Assembly: GCA_024639505.1 (NCBI GenBank)
Contig: JAHEIE010000010.1
Location: forward strand, 1-37,672
Length of the DNA: 37,672 nt
Reading direction: 5' to 3'
From: Crocinitomicaceae bacterium
GTDB lineage: Bacteria; Bacteroidota; Bacteroidia; Flavobacteriales_D; CAJJDF01
Part shown: in pieces, positions 24,231 through 34,141 of the stretch
Numbering within the stretch: position 1 is the first letter of the stretch
Layout: each line of letters starts with the position of its first letter
The notes under the pieces: model-generated
Database searches by the model: none
What the model saw: the letters and a program-made list of their open reading frames with translations, nothing else
What the model was told of the DNA's origin: nothing
Position numbers and translations under genes: made by a program

Positions 24231-24794
24231 ATGCAGATATTCATTGTTGATAATTACGATTCATTCACCTACAATTTGGTTCATTATGTAGAGTCATTGG
24301 GAGCTGAGGTTACCGTGAAACGAAACGATGAATTTGATATGGAAGAACTCGAGAAGTATGATAAAATAATATTGTCTCCGGGGCCAGGACTTCCAAAATA
24401 TGCAGGAAAACTTATTCAAGTAATAGAAACCTATTTTGCTACTAAGCCTATTCTAGGGGTTTGTTTAGGTCATCAAGCATTAGCCGAATTTTTTGGAGCC
24501 AAACTAATCAATTTGTCCGAAGTACATCATGGAGTTTCCTCCCAAATAGAAATAGATAATTCTCATTATTTATTCAAGGGAATGTCTGAGATTCAGGAGG
24601 TTGGTCGCTATCATTCCTGGGCAATAAAGGATTGGCCAAATACAATGCGAGAAATTGGCTACACTTCAGATGACTTTACAAACATGGCCTTTTCCCACAA
24701 CCACTACAATTGCATCGGAATTCAGTTTCACCCCGAATCGGTATTGACACCAAATGGGCTTCAGATGATAGAGAATTGGCTTTTGAATTCGTAA
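24231..24794 (+). CDS. pabA: Anthranilate/aminodeoxychorismate synthase glutaminase subunit (TrpG/PabA)
   Basis: Class I glutamine amidotransferase of 187 aa, the normal stand-alone length. It releases ammonia from glutamine for its chorismate-converting partner. The N-terminal signature VDNYDSFTYNLVHY, the oxyanion strand SPGPGLP, the nucleophile Cys78 in GVCLGHQ and the His167/Glu169 pair in FHPES are all intact. The partner (TrpE or PabB) is not in the window, so anthranilate or folate synthesis cannot be told apart; the isolated position outside a trp operon mildly favours PabA. Its neighbours are signalling and glycan genes with no shared pathway. Confidence 0.9.
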   Translation: MQIFIVDNYDSFTYNLVHYVESLGAEVTVKRNDEFDMEELEKYDKIILSPGPGLPKYAGKLIQVIETYFATKPILGVCLGHQALAEFFGAKLINLSEVHHGVSSQIEIDNSHYLFKGMSEIQEVGRYHSWAIKDWPNTMREIGYTSDDFTNMAFSHNHYNCIGIQFHPESVLTPNGLQMIENWLLNS

Positions 24795-24835
24795 AATTTT
24801 AAATTCTATTACCTTTACATCACAAAAATATTATT

Positions 24836-25426
24836 TTGATAAAAAGACTTTTTGATATACTTTCTTCTTTGGTTGGACTTGTGATTTTATGTCCAATTTT
24901 GTTCATCATTTCCCTTGTCGTTGTTTCAACAAGTAGAGGAGGAGTTTTTTATACTCAAATCCGAGTGGGCAAAAACAGCAAAGAGTTTAAGTTATTGAAA
25001 TTTAGAACAATGAAACCTGATTCTGACAAGTCGGGGCAATTGACAATTGGCGATAATGATTCTAGAATAACGGGTGTAGGAACACTATTAAGAAAATTCA
25101 AATTGGATGAAATCCCGCAATTACTCAATGTAATTAAAGGAGAAATGAGCATTGTGGGACCAAGACCAGAAGTGCCAAAATATGTGAATTTGTATTCAAA
25201 GGAGCAATTAAAAGTGCTCTCTGTTCGCCCGGGATTAACCGATTTGGCTTCTATTGAATTTATCAATGAAAATGAAATCTTAGGAAATTCAGAAAATCCT
25301 GAAAAAGAATACGTTGAGGTAATAATGCCAACAAAACTGGAATTGAACATTCAGTATATTGAAAATCAAAGTTTTTTGGGTGACATTAAACTAATTTTTA
25401 GAACTTTCGGAAAGATTTTAGGGTAA
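24836..25426 (+). CDS. Initiating undecaprenyl-phosphate sugar-phosphate transferase (PglC type)
   Basis: 196 aa, the size of the minimal monotopic phosphoglycosyl transferase without the extra membrane domain of WbaP. It has one N-terminal hydrophobic re-entrant segment (about 8-30), then RVGKNSKEFKLLKFRTMK (43-60), the catalytic Asp91-Glu92 pair in KLDEIPQ, GPRPE (108-112) and RPGLT (131-135). It moves a sugar phosphate from a nucleotide sugar to undecaprenyl phosphate, starting a surface glycan. The frame begins with TTG: no in-frame ATG occurs before residue 59, and MIKRLFD is the family's normal start. No other glycosyltransferase genes are adjacent. Confidence 0.9.
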   Translation: MIKRLFDILSSLVGLVILCPILFIISLVVVSTSRGGVFYTQIRVGKNSKEFKLLKFRTMKPDSDKSGQLTIGDNDSRITGVGTLLRKFKLDEIPQLLNVIKGEMSIVGPRPEVPKYVNLYSKEQLKVLSVRPGLTDLASIEFINENEILGNSENPEKEYVEVIMPTKLELNIQYIENQSFLGDIKLIFRTFGKILG

Positions 25427-25441
25427 TTTTAACTCCTCCGT

Positions 25442-25464
25442 TATTCCAAACTTGATTTGGAATA
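25442..25464 (+). terminator. Hairpin after sugar transferase gene
   Basis: TATTCCAAA and TTTGGAATA form a nine-base stem with a five-base loop, 15 bases past the stop. The following T-run is weak (ATAAAGATTTCC), so efficiency is doubtful. Confidence 0.45.
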
Positions 25465-25641
25465 TAAAGATTTCCATTTTCCATAAATGAAAGATGTGAA
25501 ATTGAGAATTAAAATCAACACAATATACGAATAAATTCACCAACAAATCTCTGTTATTCATTGTTAATTATCAATTAAAACGGTATTTTTAAAACTTGAA
25601 TCCTTGCCTCACTAAAAATGAGAGAACAAACAAGTTAATTG

Positions 25642-27279
25642 ATGGAAAAACAGGATATTACATTTAATAAAAACGAAGACTCCATGAAGCTTTTAATTTC
25701 CAAAATGGAAAGAAAGCTTGCCGCAATAAAGCTAGGTGGTGGACAGAAAAGTATAGATAAACATCATGCCAAAGGGAAACTTACAGCAAGAGAAAGAATA
25801 GAATTGTTACTCGATAAGGATTCTCCTCGACAAGAGATTGGTGCTTTTGTGGCTGATGGAATGTATGAAGAATACGGAGGTTGTCCAAGTGGAGGTGTAG
25901 TAATCAAAATTGGTTATGTTGCTGGAAAACAATGTATTGTTGTAGCAAATGATGCAACTGTAAAGGCTGGAGCTTGGTTTCCAATTGCAGCCAAAAAAAA
26001 CTTGAGAGCACAAGAAATTGCCATGGAAAATCGATTGCCAATTATTTACTTGGTAGATAGCGCAGGAGTTTTTCTTCCGATGCAAGACGAGATTTTTCCT
26101 GATAAAGAACACTTTGGTAGAATTTTCAGAAACAACGCTCGAATGAGTTCGATGGGAATTGTGCAAATTGCTGCCGTTATGGGAAGTTGTGTTGCTGGAG
26201 GAGCTTATTTACCTATCATGAGTGACGAATCGTTGATTGTAGATAAAACGGGGTCTATTTTCTTGGCAGGAAGTTATTTGGTGAAAGCTGCCATTGGCGA
26301 ATCCATTGACAACGAAACACTTGGCGGAGCAACTACTCACACAAGTATTTCGGGAGTATGCGATTACAAAAGCAAAGATGATGAAGATTGCCTTCAAACT
26401 ATTCGTAATTTGATGGATAAAATTGGAGATTTTGATAAAGCAGGTTTTGACAGAAAAGAATCGGCAAAACCAAAATTAAAGGAAGAAGAAATTTACGGAT
26501 TATTCCCAGAAGAAAGAACCAAGCCTTATGAAGTAAGAGATATCATTCACAGATTGGTTGATAATTCAGAGTTTGACGAATTTAAAGCTGATTACGGTCA
26601 AACGATTGTAACAGGATATGCCAGAATTGATGGTTGGGCAGTTGGAATTGTGGCAAATCAAAGAAAAATTGTGAAATCCAAGAAGACCGGAGTCCAGTTT
26701 GGAGGAGTTATTTATTCCGATTCGGCTGATAAAGCAGCCCGATTCATTATGAATTGTAACCAAAAGAAAATTCCCTTGGTGTTCTTGAAAGACGTAACAG
26801 GATTTATGGTTGGAAGTGCTTCAGAACATGGAGGAATCATAAAAGATGGAGCAAAATTAGTAAGTGCAATGGCTAATTCTGTAGTTCCTAAATTTACCAT
26901 AATTATGGGGAATAGCTATGGAGCTGGTGATTATGCAATGTGTGGAAAAGCTTATGACCCAAGAATAATTGTAGGTTGGCCAACAGCTGAAATTGCTGTT
27001 ATGGGAGGAGCTCAAGCAGCTAAAGTATTGGTTCAAATAGAAGTTGCTTCATTGAAGAAAAAGGGAGAAAAAATTACCGCAGCCAAAGAAAAAGAGATCT
27101 TTGATAATATTAAAAACAAATACGACAGCCAAATAAATCCTTACTATGCAGCTTCAAGATTATGGATTGATGCAATTATAGATCCTTTAGAAACAAGAAA
27201 AGTCATTTCAATGGGAATTGAAGCAGCAAATCATGCACCGATAACCGAAAGATATAATGTTGGGGCAATTCAGACGTGA
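25642..27279 (+). CDS. Acyl-CoA carboxylase beta (carboxyltransferase) subunit, methylcrotonyl-type
   Basis: 545 aa from the ATG at 25642 (a TTG directly before it adds nothing). It has two crotonase-fold halves: an N-terminal acyl-CoA domain (about 35-290, with KGKLTARERIELLLD, GGAYLPIMSDES and the oxyanion glycines) and a C-terminal carboxybiotin domain (about 300-530, with ITGF-like VTGFMVGSASE, GNSYGAGDYAMCG and AEIAVMGGAQAAKVL). The pattern FLAGSYLVKAAIGE is closest to methylcrotonyl-CoA carboxylase beta subunits of leucine breakdown, but propionyl- or other acyl-CoA use is not excluded. The biotin-carrying alpha subunit is not beside it. Confidence 0.88.
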   Translation: MEKQDITFNKNEDSMKLLISKMERKLAAIKLGGGQKSIDKHHAKGKLTARERIELLLDKDSPRQEIGAFVADGMYEEYGGCPSGGVVIKIGYVAGKQCIVVANDATVKAGAWFPIAAKKNLRAQEIAMENRLPIIYLVDSAGVFLPMQDEIFPDKEHFGRIFRNNARMSSMGIVQIAAVMGSCVAGGAYLPIMSDESLIVDKTGSIFLAGSYLVKAAIGESIDNETLGGATTHTSISGVCDYKSKDDEDCLQTIRNLMDKIGDFDKAGFDRKESAKPKLKEEEIYGLFPEERTKPYEVRDIIHRLVDNSEFDEFKADYGQTIVTGYARIDGWAVGIVANQRKIVKSKKTGVQFGGVIYSDSADKAARFIMNCNQKKIPLVFLKDVTGFMVGSASEHGGIIKDGAKLVSAMANSVVPKFTIIMGNSYGAGDYAMCGKAYDPRIIVGWPTAEIAVMGGAQAAKVLVQIEVASLKKKGEKITAAKEKEIFDNIKNKYDSQINPYYAASRLWIDAIIDPLETRKVISMGIEAANHAPITERYNVGAIQT

Positions 27280-27355
27280 TTGGTTCAATAATTATTTAAA
27301 AAAGAACACCAAAACTTGTTATCTTGTCCCCAAGCTTTAGAATCAGGATCTCACC

Positions 27356-27380
27356 GAGAATATTTTACTAAAGTATTCTC
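27356..27380 (+). terminator. Weak hairpin after carboxylase gene
   Basis: GAGAATA and TATTCTC flank an 11-base loop, 77 bases past the stop, followed by TAGTAATATTTT. The U-tract is poor, so it may only be a palindrome. Confidence 0.3.
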
Positions 27381-27481
27381 TAGTAATATTTTAATTAATA
27401 GAGTTACTAAGTCATATTTTGATAAACTCAACATAAGAGGTCAGCATAGCTTATGAAATCGAAACAAACTAAAAAAACTAA

Positions 27482-28009
27482 ATGATAACAATAATATCAG
27501 GTACAAACAGAAAGAATAGTAACTCAGCAAAAGTGGCTAGGTTATACCAAAACTTAATAAAAGAAAAAGGATTGGCAAGTCAAGTACTTGACTTGGCAGA
27601 GTTGTCAAGCGATTTTGTATCCAATATGTACAGTAATCACACTCAAGAGGTAGAGCAAGTAATTCAAAATTACGTTTCAGATATAAAACATTTTGTTTTT
27701 GTAATTCCTGAGTACAATGGATCTTTTACAGGAGCGATAAAATTATTTATGGATGGAATCTCACCGAAATATTTCAATCATAAATCGGCAATGCTGGTTG
27801 GTGTAGCTTCGGGAAGGGCAGGAAACATTGTGGGATTAAGTCAGTTTACTACGGTGTTAAATCACGTAAAAGTAGAAGTGTTTTCTAACAAAGTATTGCT
27901 ATCAGGAATCGATGGCTTGTTGGATGAAAGCGGAAAAATGACCAACGATAATCAATTGAAAATAATTGAAAATCAAATTGATACATACAAAAGTATACAT
28001 GGTTTATAA
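27482..28009 (+). CDS. NAD(P)H-dependent FMN reductase-like flavoprotein
   Basis: 175 aa with a flavodoxin-like fold. The FMN phosphate loop is GTNRKNSNSAKVA (7-19) and the isoalloxazine segment is PEYNGSFTGAIK (76-87), both diagnostic of the NADPH-dependent FMN reductase / ArsH / chromate reductase group. It reduces free flavin or small electrophiles in the cytoplasm; the physiological acceptor is unknown. It stands 200 bases after the carboxylase gene and 71 bases before tpiA, so joint transcription is uncertain. Confidence 0.9.
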   Translation: MITIISGTNRKNSNSAKVARLYQNLIKEKGLASQVLDLAELSSDFVSNMYSNHTQEVEQVIQNYVSDIKHFVFVIPEYNGSFTGAIKLFMDGISPKYFNHKSAMLVGVASGRAGNIVGLSQFTTVLNHVKVEVFSNKVLLSGIDGLLDESGKMTNDNQLKIIENQIDTYKSIHGL

Positions 28010-28047
28010 ATAAAATTTGAGAATTTATTATTAGTAACAACAAACAA

Positions 28048-28072
28048 CTAATAACTATTCACTAATTATTAG
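28048..28072. repeat. Inverted repeat before tpiA
   Basis: CTAATAA and TTATTAG with an 11-base spacer end nine bases before the tpiA ATG. The gap is very AT-rich and may hold a promoter or weak terminator; meaning uncertain. Confidence 0.25.
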
Positions 28073-28080
28073 AAAAGAAT

Positions 28081-28848
28081 ATGAGAAAAAAGCTTGTAGC
28101 AGGAAACTGGAAAATGAATTTGTTGGATGAGGAAGTAATCAACTACATCGTAAATTTTAATTCGCGTAAAAATGAAATAGAAAGTGATGCAGAAATCATT
28201 ATTTTACCAGCATCTATTTATTTGGATACCATGATAAGTATGCCAGATTGGGATATAAAAATTGGTGCTCAAAACTGTTCCCAGTTTAATAACGGAGCAT
28301 ATACAGGAGAAATTTCTGCAGCAATGTTGAGAGATTTTGATTACGACAGCGAAAATCTACATTATTGTTTGGTGGGGCATTCAGAAAGAAGAGCCTATTT
28401 TAAAGAATCGAACGAGGTATTGGCTCAAAAAGTAAATAGGTTGATAGAGAATCAATTGAAGCCAATTTTTTGCTGTGGAGAAGAGTTGGAACACCGAAAG
28501 AAAGAGAAACACTTTGATTTGGTAAAATCACAAATCTCCGAAGGGCTTTTTCATTTAAAAGAAGAAGAAATAAAACAAGTGGTAATTGCTTACGAACCTG
28601 TGTGGGCTATTGGAACAGGAGAAACTGCAACGAGCAATCAGGCTCAGGAAATGCATGCTTTCATCAGAACTATACTTGCAGAACAATTTAATCAAGACGT
28701 TGCTGATTCAATTTCAATTCTTTATGGAGGAAGTTGTAATTCAACCAATGCCAAAGAACTATTTGAACAACCAGATATCGATGGAGGATTGATAGGAGGA
28801 GCATCTTTGGAAGTAGAATCATTTATTCAAATCATTAACGCATTTTAA
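28081..28848 (+). CDS. tpiA: Triosephosphate isomerase
   Basis: 255 aa, normal for bacterial TIM-barrel triosephosphate isomerase, interconverting dihydroxyacetone phosphate and glyceraldehyde 3-phosphate in glycolysis. Catalytic residues are Lys11 in GNWKMN (with Asn9), His100 in VGHSERR and Glu172 in YEPVWAIGTG, the last at the base of flexible loop 6. The phosphate-binding ends YGGS and GLIGGASL are intact. The stop lies one base before the prmA start, so the two genes are translated from one message. Confidence 0.97.
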   Translation: MRKKLVAGNWKMNLLDEEVINYIVNFNSRKNEIESDAEIIILPASIYLDTMISMPDWDIKIGAQNCSQFNNGAYTGEISAAMLRDFDYDSENLHYCLVGHSERRAYFKESNEVLAQKVNRLIENQLKPIFCCGEELEHRKKEKHFDLVKSQISEGLFHLKEEEIKQVVIAYEPVWAIGTGETATSNQAQEMHAFIRTILAEQFNQDVADSISILYGGSCNSTNAKELFEQPDIDGGLIGGASLEVESFIQIINAF

Positions 28849-28849
28849 T

Positions 28850-29680
28850 ATGAATTACATTCACTGTCAATTTACACTTTCTGAACCAATTCCTTGGAGC
28901 GAAATTCTTATTACTTACCTTGCCGAGATAGAGTTTGAGAGTTTTGAGCAAACTGAAAATAGGGTAGAGGCTTATATCCAAAAACCTTTGTTTGATGAAA
29001 ATAAGGTAAAGGAAGTTTTGTCCACGATTCAGACTGAATTAGAATTTTCGTTTACCGAAATAGAAGACGAAAATTGGAATGCTCAATGGGAAAGTAGTTT
29101 TTCGCCTATTTATATTGATAAAAATTGCATCATACGAGCTCCATTTCACGAAAAAGAGGATGGGTTCAAACAAGAAATTATTATCAATCCACAAATGTCT
29201 TTTGGAACGGGTCACCACCAAACTACTTATTTGATAATGAGCGAAATGTTTGGCATAGATTTTGAAAATAAATCGGTATTGGATATGGGGTCAGGAACAG
29301 GGATTTTGGCCATATTGGCTGAGAAACTTGGTTGTAAAGAAGCTGTGGCAATAGATATTGATGAATGGGCTTACAAAAATACGATTGATAATTTAGAGCT
29401 AAACGATTGTAAAATAATAAGAGTTGAAGAAGGCGGAGCGGAATTACTAATTGAGTTAGAAAAATACGATATCGTTTTGGCTAATATCAATCGAAATATT
29501 CTGACGAATGACATGCACAAATACATTGCTAGCATGAAACCAAATGCTACCATTTACATGAGTGGTTTTTATACTTCTGATGTGGATATCCTTACAGAAA
29601 CGGCTAACAAAAATGGGCTAGAATATATAAATCAACAAGAACTCGAAGGATGGGCAATGGTTCAGTTTAAGAAACGTTAA
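28850..29680 (+). CDS. prmA: Ribosomal protein L11 methyltransferase PrmA
   Basis: 276 aa, the usual PrmA length, using SAM to trimethylate ribosomal protein L11. The N-terminal substrate-recognition domain covers about 1-75. The linker and catalytic domain follow with the PrmA signature MSFGTGHHQTT (116-126) and SAM motif DMGSGTGIL (145-153). AIDIDEWA marks the ribose-binding acid, and LANINRN stands in for the usual NPPY-like motif. It follows tpiA by one base; the 1475-aa gene begins 22 bases later. Confidence 0.95.
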   Translation: MNYIHCQFTLSEPIPWSEILITYLAEIEFESFEQTENRVEAYIQKPLFDENKVKEVLSTIQTELEFSFTEIEDENWNAQWESSFSPIYIDKNCIIRAPFHEKEDGFKQEIIINPQMSFGTGHHQTTYLIMSEMFGIDFENKSVLDMGSGTGILAILAEKLGCKEAVAIDIDEWAYKNTIDNLELNDCKIIRVEEGGAELLIELEKYDIVLANINRNILTNDMHKYIASMKPNATIYMSGFYTSDVDILTETANKNGLEYINQQELEGWAMVQFKKR

Positions 29681-29702
29681 GCTCTTGTAAAACCAATAAA
29701 CC

Positions 29703-32700
29703 ATGAAAAACTTTCTTACTTTATTCTTTGTCGTTTTCTTTTCATCTGTTTTTTCGCAGGTGAATGAATTTAGTTCAGTTTCTGCAGATTTTCCCGAAGA
29801 AGTGAAAAATTTCATCGAAGAATATGACAAATCATTGGCTAAAGAATATGCCAAGGATTTGGAAAAAATATGGGAAGTTTACCCAGAATCTCAAAGGCAA
29901 CTTATTATTTCTTTGGCGAATAAAATGCTTAAGAAAAAAGTTAAGTTAAGGCCACATTTTCTTCATTATTTCTCGTCAATTGCTAGTTTTGGAGCAAGTT
30001 CTAATTACTCTTCTCAGGGATTTGACAATTGGTCGGGAGTTGTTGCCAAACTTCTAGAAGCAAGGAATACCAGAAGATTTGATGATTTTATAGAGTTTTC
30101 TGATCCATTTTTTAAGGAATTAATTCTTTCAAAAAGCACTTCGGTGACCTGGAGAATAAACGGAAGCTATTCTTTTTACGAAAAAAACGGAGGTTTTGTA
30201 AAGTTAAAAAATGCAAAAGTGGTTGCTTTTTCCAAAAACGATAGCTCTGTCATTTACAAAGCAAGCGGAGATTTTAATATCACGACTCAATCCTTTTTTG
30301 GAACTGCCGGAACCGTCACTTGGGAAAGAGTAGAATTCCCAAAAGATAAAACCTTTGCCCAGTTATCTTCCTACAGAATAAATATGAAAACCGCGGGATA
30401 CGATGCCGATTCAGTCTTGTTGCATTCACCATATTTCAAAAACCCTGAGTTTGGAAAACTGCGCGAAAAAGTAGTTACATTTCGAGAAATTGGGGCCGTT
30501 CGATATCCAGAATTTACTTCCTATAATCAAGAAATCACTTTGAAAGAAATAGCTCCTAGCGTAGATTATACGGGAGAATTTACATTGGTTGGTGCAAGTT
30601 TTAAAGGAGGTGCAAGCGGAAGAAATACAGCAAGTATAACTATTTTGAGAAAAAATAAGCCGTTTGCAAAAATTGAATCAAAAAATGTAGATATTTTCCA
30701 AAATAAAATAAAAAGTAGAGAAGCGAAAGTCACATTTTTTTTAGCGAATTCCAATACCATTACTCAAAATCAGTGCGATGTAAATTATTCTATTGATGAA
30801 AAGGAATTGACGGTTTTTAAAAATGAAAAATCCAGTGTAGACTATCCATTCGTGAGTTCTTATCACCAAATGGCATTTCATGTAGGTAGAATTGTATGGA
30901 AAGAGGGAAGCGATTTTCTGGAATTAGGCTCTTTCGAATCTATGGGCGAAAGCATTGCAACTTTTGAGTCAGTTAATTATTTCAGTAGAGCTGAGTTTAA
31001 TTCTTTTAGCTTAGGAAACACCAATTTATTAAAATCACTCCTCGAATTTCAAGGTGGTGGAGAGAATGACACTCCGCTGTCTATGTCCGATTTTGCATCT
31101 TACAACAAAGTGCTGTTAGACGATTTGTTACCTTATTTATCTAAAATGGCAAACAAAGGACTTATTGAATACTCGAAAGTTAAAAATGAAATTATTATAA
31201 CAGCCAGAGCCGAACCTTATTTTATTTCTTCAAGCAAAGAGGGAGATTATGACGATGTATGGATACGTTCTAGTGCAAAAAGCAAAAACGGAACAATCGA
31301 TTTAAAAAGTTTAAGCCTGACTATCGAAGGGATTAGAAATTTTGATTTGAGTAAAAAGCAATTCGTTCGAGTTTATCCAAAACAAGGGCAAATTATTGTA
31401 AACAAAAATAGAAGTTTGGTGTTTGATGGAGTCATCAATGCGGGAAGAACTGAATGTTTTGGTTCGAATTTGGAGTTTGATTATCAAGAATATACGCTTA
31501 ATTTCTTGAAACTAGACTCATTGAGATTCAGAGTGTATTCTATGCATGATTCTATTCAGTCTGCTCAAGTTCGACTTTTATCCAAACTGAATAATGTGGA
31601 AGGGAAAATCGTGATCAATTCCACTTCCAACCTTTCTGGAATTAAAAAAGGATACGCTGAATATCCTATTTTGACGGTTAATAATTCTCCAAGGATTTAC
31701 TACAATCAATCCGAAATTTTGGGTGGTATTTACGACACTACTAGTTTTTATTTTGAGGCAGTGCCTTTTGACATGGATAGTTTGTTGACATTTTCAAATG
31801 AAAGTTTAAAATTTGACGGTAGCATTTACACTTCAGAAATTTTCCCACCATTTGTTACTTCCGTTACTTTGATGAATGACTATGTTTTAGGTTTTGATCT
31901 AAAAAAGGTTTCTGAAAAAATATACAGTGGAAATGCAGATTATAGCGATAATCTTAAGTTAAATAAAGAAGGATTGATAGGAAAAGGTAGATTTGGTTTT
32001 ATTACTTCCTCGGCTTATTCAAGTAAAATTACTTTTTTCCCTGATTCAATGGTGGCAAAAACAGGTCAGTACACGAATAAATCTCAAACTTTACCAAGTG
32101 TTCCAGAAATAATAGCAGACAATTGTCTCATTACTTTCCAACCTCAAAAAGGAATATGGAAAGCAAAAAACTTAGATGTGTTCATGAATATTTTTAGTGA
32201 CGGAAAATCACAATTCGATGGTACTATTGCGCTTCAAAAAGAAGGTATGATGGGAACAGGAGATTTTTCTTCTGAGCGAATTCAAGTGAACTCCAAAGAA
32301 TTTGAATTCTCCCAAAACGGATTGGAGGCCAACAAGGCTAATTTTACGCTAAATGGAGAAGAAGAAAATGATCCACCTGCTTTGGAAGCTGAAAACATGA
32401 AAATGGACCTAGATTTTGACAAACGAACCGGTAAATTTATTGCCAATTCGGGAATTGCAACAATTGATTTTCCGGCTAATAAGTTTACAGCAATAACCGA
32501 TGAATTTGATTGGTTTATGGATAAAAATCAAATGGATTTTAAGAAGGTAATTGATACAGCTAATTTTCAAAATTACGATGAGAATAAAAACTTAAAACCT
32601 AATTTTATATCAACGCTCAAAGAACATCAAGGTCTAGGTTTTTTCTCAGGATTTGCTAGTTACTTTGTCGATAGCAATATCCTTTTATGTCAAGAAATTC

Positions 32701-34130
32701 CGTACATCGTAGTTGCTGATTCTTGGATAATTCCGGATGGTGGAAAACTGAAAATTAAAGAAAAAGCAGAGCTGAGAACCTTATATAATTCTCAAATTTT
32801 AGCCAATTTCACTAATAAATATCATCACTTTACCAAAGCAGAAATTAGTATTTTTTCAAGCAAAGAATATTTGGCCAATGGAAATTACATCGTTTCATCT
32901 GATCCTACCATTAATAGTAAGGTGTTTTTTGACAACATAGAACCTAATATAGAAGGGATAACTGAGGCAAAAGGAAAAATTTTAATGGATTCTAACTTTT
33001 ACCTGAGTCCACAATTTAAATATTATGGAGATATTTTAATAAAAGGAAGTGACATTGGTGCAACCTACGATGGACTAACCAAAGTAATTACTAACTGTAA
33101 GGAGCTAGAACTAGATTGGATAGAATTTCAAGCAATCGTAGATACGAACAAAATAATCATTCCATTAGGAGAATCATTTGCTGATAAAGTTTCTGGACCC
33201 ACGATTTATAACGATGGTGAGATTTCTTTCTACACTGCATTCCTTGCTGATAAGAAATTTGAAACTGACCAAGCGATAACTCCTTCTGAAGGATTTTTAT
33301 CTTACAACAAAGACAAAGGTTTGTTTGAAATTGGAGCGAAGGAAAAACTAGTGAATAACAAAGCTGCAGGAAATTACATAAGTTTCGACAATGAAAACTG
33401 TAGTTTTAATTCCATTGGTACTTTGAATCTTTTCGGAGCCAATGATCAGTTTTCGCTAGAAGTTGTGGGAGAAATGAGTTACAATACATTAAGAGATACT
33501 GTTCTTAAAATGAACGTAACTATGAAAGTGGACTTTCCTTTTAATACATTGGTTACAAATCAAATGAGTACAGAAATAGTAAATACACCAATCATGCAGA
33601 TGTTTGAATTGGAAAAAACCAACTACGATTTGTTTTTGAATAATACAGTTTCTCCCTCAAAATCAGAACAAATCAATAATGAATTATTCAATAAAGGACG
33701 AATTTCACGATTACCCGAAGAGCTAATGAGTGTAATCACGTTGTTTGACCTGAACTTTTATTGGAGCGAAGATTTACAGTCTTTTGTTTCTAATGGTAAT
33801 GCAAATGTGGCAACAATTGGAGAAAATCAATTATACAAAAGGTGCAAGGTTTACGTTCAGATTCAAAAAAGAAGATCGGGTGATAAGTTTGCTCTTTTGA
33901 TTGAACATAAAGAAAATTCATTTTATTATTTCGATTACTTCAATGGTGAATTATTAACTTATTCTACAGATAAAACCTATTTGGAATTATTGGAAGCAAT
34001 ACCAGCTAAAGAAAAGAAGATAAAAGGTGAGAAGGACCAACAAGAGTTTTATTTTGGTATTTCTTCCAAGTCCAAACCTTATATGTTTCTTGATAATTTT
34101 GTAAAGGAAGATGGTTTTGATGAGGACTAA
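29703..34130 (+). CDS. Very large exported protein of unknown function, 1475 aa
   Basis: The largest gene in the window. A clear signal peptide (MKNFLTLFFVVFFSSVFSQ) sends it across the inner membrane; there is no lipobox or second membrane span. The body is almost entirely predicted beta strands with short turns. A loosely recurring unit can be seen, such as LKLNKEGLIGKGRFGF (near residue 752) and IALQKEGMMGTGDFSS (near 840), each followed by a strand naming a measured or hidden layer. The pattern recalls stacked beta-jellyroll or beta-helix proteins, as in LptA/AsmA-like envelope bridges, but no named domain was recognised. It sits between prmA and plsY, 11 bases before the latter, so it is probably expressed constitutively with housekeeping genes. 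Confidence 0.85.
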   Translation: MKNFLTLFFVVFFSSVFSQVNEFSSVSADFPEEVKNFIEEYDKSLAKEYAKDLEKIWEVYPESQRQLIISLANKMLKKKVKLRPHFLHYFSSIASFGASSNYSSQGFDNWSGVVAKLLEARNTRRFDDFIEFSDPFFKELILSKSTSVTWRINGSYSFYEKNGGFVKLKNAKVVAFSKNDSSVIYKASGDFNITTQSFFGTAGTVTWERVEFPKDKTFAQLSSYRINMKTAGYDADSVLLHSPYFKNPEFGKLREKVVTFREIGAVRYPEFTSYNQEITLKEIAPSVDYTGEFTLVGASFKGGASGRNTASITILRKNKPFAKIESKNVDIFQNKIKSREAKVTFFLANSNTITQNQCDVNYSIDEKELTVFKNEKSSVDYPFVSSYHQMAFHVGRIVWKEGSDFLELGSFESMGESIATFESVNYFSRAEFNSFSLGNTNLLKSLLEFQGGGENDTPLSMSDFASYNKVLLDDLLPYLSKMANKGLIEYSKVKNEIIITARAEPYFISSSKEGDYDDVWIRSSAKSKNGTIDLKSLSLTIEGIRNFDLSKKQFVRVYPKQGQIIVNKNRSLVFDGVINAGRTECFGSNLEFDYQEYTLNFLKLDSLRFRVYSMHDSIQSAQVRLLSKLNNVEGKIVINSTSNLSGIKKGYAEYPILTVNNSPRIYYNQSEILGGIYDTTSFYFEAVPFDMDSLLTFSNESLKFDGSIYTSEIFPPFVTSVTLMNDYVLGFDLKKVSEKIYSGNADYSDNLKLNKEGLIGKGRFGFITSSAYSSKITFFPDSMVAKTGQYTNKSQTLPSVPEIIADNCLITFQPQKGIWKAKNLDVFMNIFSDGKSQFDGTIALQKEGMMGTGDFSSERIQVNSKEFEFSQNGLEANKANFTLNGEEENDPPALEAENMKMDLDFDKRTGKFIANSGIATIDFPANKFTAITDEFDWFMDKNQMDFKKVIDTANFQNYDENKNLKPNFISTLKEHQGLGFFSGFASYFVDSNILLCQEIPYIVVADSWIIPDGGKLKIKEKAELRTLYNSQILANFTNKYHHFTKAEISIFSSKEYLANGNYIVSSDPTINSKVFFDNIEPNIEGITEAKGKILMDSNFYLSPQFKYYGDILIKGSDIGATYDGLTKVITNCKELELDWIEFQAIVDTNKIIIPLGESFADKVSGPTIYNDGEISFYTAFLADKKFETDQAITPSEGFLSYNKDKGLFEIGAKEKLVNNKAAGNYISFDNENCSFNSIGTLNLFGANDQFSLEVVGEMSYNTLRDTVLKMNVTMKVDFPFNTLVTNQMSTEIVNTPIMQMFELEKTNYDLFLNNTVSPSKSEQINNELFNKGRISRLPEELMSVITLFDLNFYWSEDLQSFVSNGNANVATIGENQLYKRCKVYVQIQKRRSGDKFALLIEHKENSFYYFDYFNGELLTYSTDKTYLELLEAIPAKEKKIKGEKDQQEFYFGISSKSKPYMFLDNFVKEDGFDED

Positions 34131-34141
34131 AAATAACTAAT

